DNA of 13,676 nucleotides from Desulfovibrio sp. (GTDB taxonomy: Bacteria > Desulfobacterota > Desulfovibrionia > Desulfovibrionales > Desulfovibrionaceae): positions 1-13,676 of the forward strand of contig JAIWOE010000100.1 in the NCBI GenBank assembly GCA_020217165.1, in the 5' to 3' direction. Numbering within the stretch: position 1 is the first letter of the stretch; each line of letters starts with the position of its first letter. Below, in pieces: positions 13,096 through 13,676 of this stretch. Below the pieces are notes generated by a model. That model did no database searches. It was not told the origin of the DNA and worked only from the letters and a program-made list of their open reading frames with translations. The translations under genes and the position numbers were made by a program.

Positions 13096-13676
13096 ATGGG
13101 CGCCATCAAGTTCACCAAACACGAACTCAAGGCCCAGCGCGATGCGCTGGCCCGGTTCACGCGGTTTCTGCCCACCCTCATCCTCAAAAAGCAGCAACTG
13201 CAGGCGGAAATCCGGCGGCTCTCCCTGCTCCTGGTGGAAAAACGCAAGGCCCTGGCAGCGGTGGAGGAGGGCGCGGCCCGGTGGCTGGCCCTGTTCGCTG
13301 AACCCTTCGACATGGCCCCCTACATGCGGGTGGACTCCCTGCGTGTGCGCCAGGCCAACGTGGCCGGTGTGGCCGTGGAGGTGCTGGACGAGGTGACCTT
13401 TACCCAGGCCCTGCCCCCCCTGGCAGCCTCGCCCCTGTGGGTGGACCAGGGGATTAGGACGGCCCGGGAGCTGGCCGTGCTGCAGCTGGAGCTGCACTTC
13501 CTGCACCTGCAGCGTCAGGCCGTGGCCGAGGAGCTGCGCATCACCTCCCAACGGGTCAACCTGTTTGAAAAGGTGAAGATCCCCGAGGCCAAGGAGCACA
13601 TTCGCCGCATCAAGATTGCCCTGGGAGACCTGGAAACCGCGGCCGTGGCCCGGGCCAAGATGGCCAAGGGCCGCCA
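13096..13676 (+). CDS. V/A-type ATPase subunit D (partial, cut by right edge)
   Basis: Central rotor shaft subunit. 193 residues are visible with no stop, close to the usual full length of about 200-215. The N-terminus MGAIKFTKHELKAQRDAL starts a long helix to about residue 65, and the paired C-terminal helix carries the conserved TSQRVNLFEKVKIP (150-163) and IRRIKIALGDLE (169-180). ATG at 13096 has AAGGAGG at 13083-13089, six bases upstream. It follows subunit B by 26 bases. By analogy with the known operon type, membrane subunits I and K should follow. Confidence 0.92.
   Translation, partial: MGAIKFTKHELKAQRDALARFTRFLPTLILKKQQLQAEIRRLSLLLVEKRKALAAVEEGAARWLALFAEPFDMAPYMRVDSLRVRQANVAGVAVEVLDEVTFTQALPPLAASPLWVDQGIRTARELAVLQLELHFLHLQRQAVAEELRITSQRVNLFEKVKIPEAKEHIRRIKIALGDLETAAVARAKMAKGR

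Overview
The window is a GC-rich, gene-dense bacterial segment with almost no non-coding DNA. An FeoB-associated Cys-rich protein behind a Fur-like box, an Rsm22-family protein, a ferredoxin/ASKHA (RACo-like) activator, lipB-lipA and paired Hsp20 genes together fit a sulfate-reducing Desulfovibrionales-type bacterium. This is an inference from gene content and motif style; no rRNA or other phylogenetic marker is present.

Layout. (1) 1-1975, minus strand: a membrane sensor histidine kinase with a periplasmic solute-binding domain. Its stop overlaps the start of a further gene that leaves the window at the left edge, probably its partner. (2) 1976-2390: a short divergent intergenic region with a Fur-like palindrome over a promoter, then a small Cys-rich membrane protein on the plus strand. 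(3) 8466-2402, minus strand: a tightly packed run of hsp20, hsp20, EamA transporter, ferredoxin/ASKHA activator, Rsm22-like methyltransferase, lipB and lipA. Three of its junctions are overlaps (20, 89 and 71 nt). (4) 8467-8744: a divergent control region with a good minus-strand promoter for the hsp20 pair and a weaker plus-strand promoter for the ATPase operon. (5) 8745-13676, plus strand: a V/A-type ATPase operon, subunit E - DUF2764 protein - A - B - D, with D cut by the right edge.

How the genes fit together. LipB and LipA carry out successive steps of de novo lipoate assembly on carrier proteins. LipA, the Rsm22-like protein and the ASKHA activator all carry cysteine arrangements expected to hold Fe-S clusters, so the middle of the window is rich in Fe-S proteins and lies beside an iron-responsive small gene. 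The ATPase operon has the compact order known from chlamydiae, spirochaetes and Bacteroidetes, in which classical subunits C and F are not recognisable and a DUF2764 protein sits between E and A. The membrane subunits I and K are expected just past the right edge.

The strongest leads are the DUF2764-containing reduced V-ATPase in a probable proteobacterial-type background, the bacterial Rsm22 with a METTL17-like four-cysteine set next to lipB-lipA, the Fur-box-controlled FeoB-associated protein without feoAB beside it, and the long overlap in which the Rsm22 tail is overprinted on lipB. I found no CRISPR array, insertion sequence, tRNA or rRNA gene.
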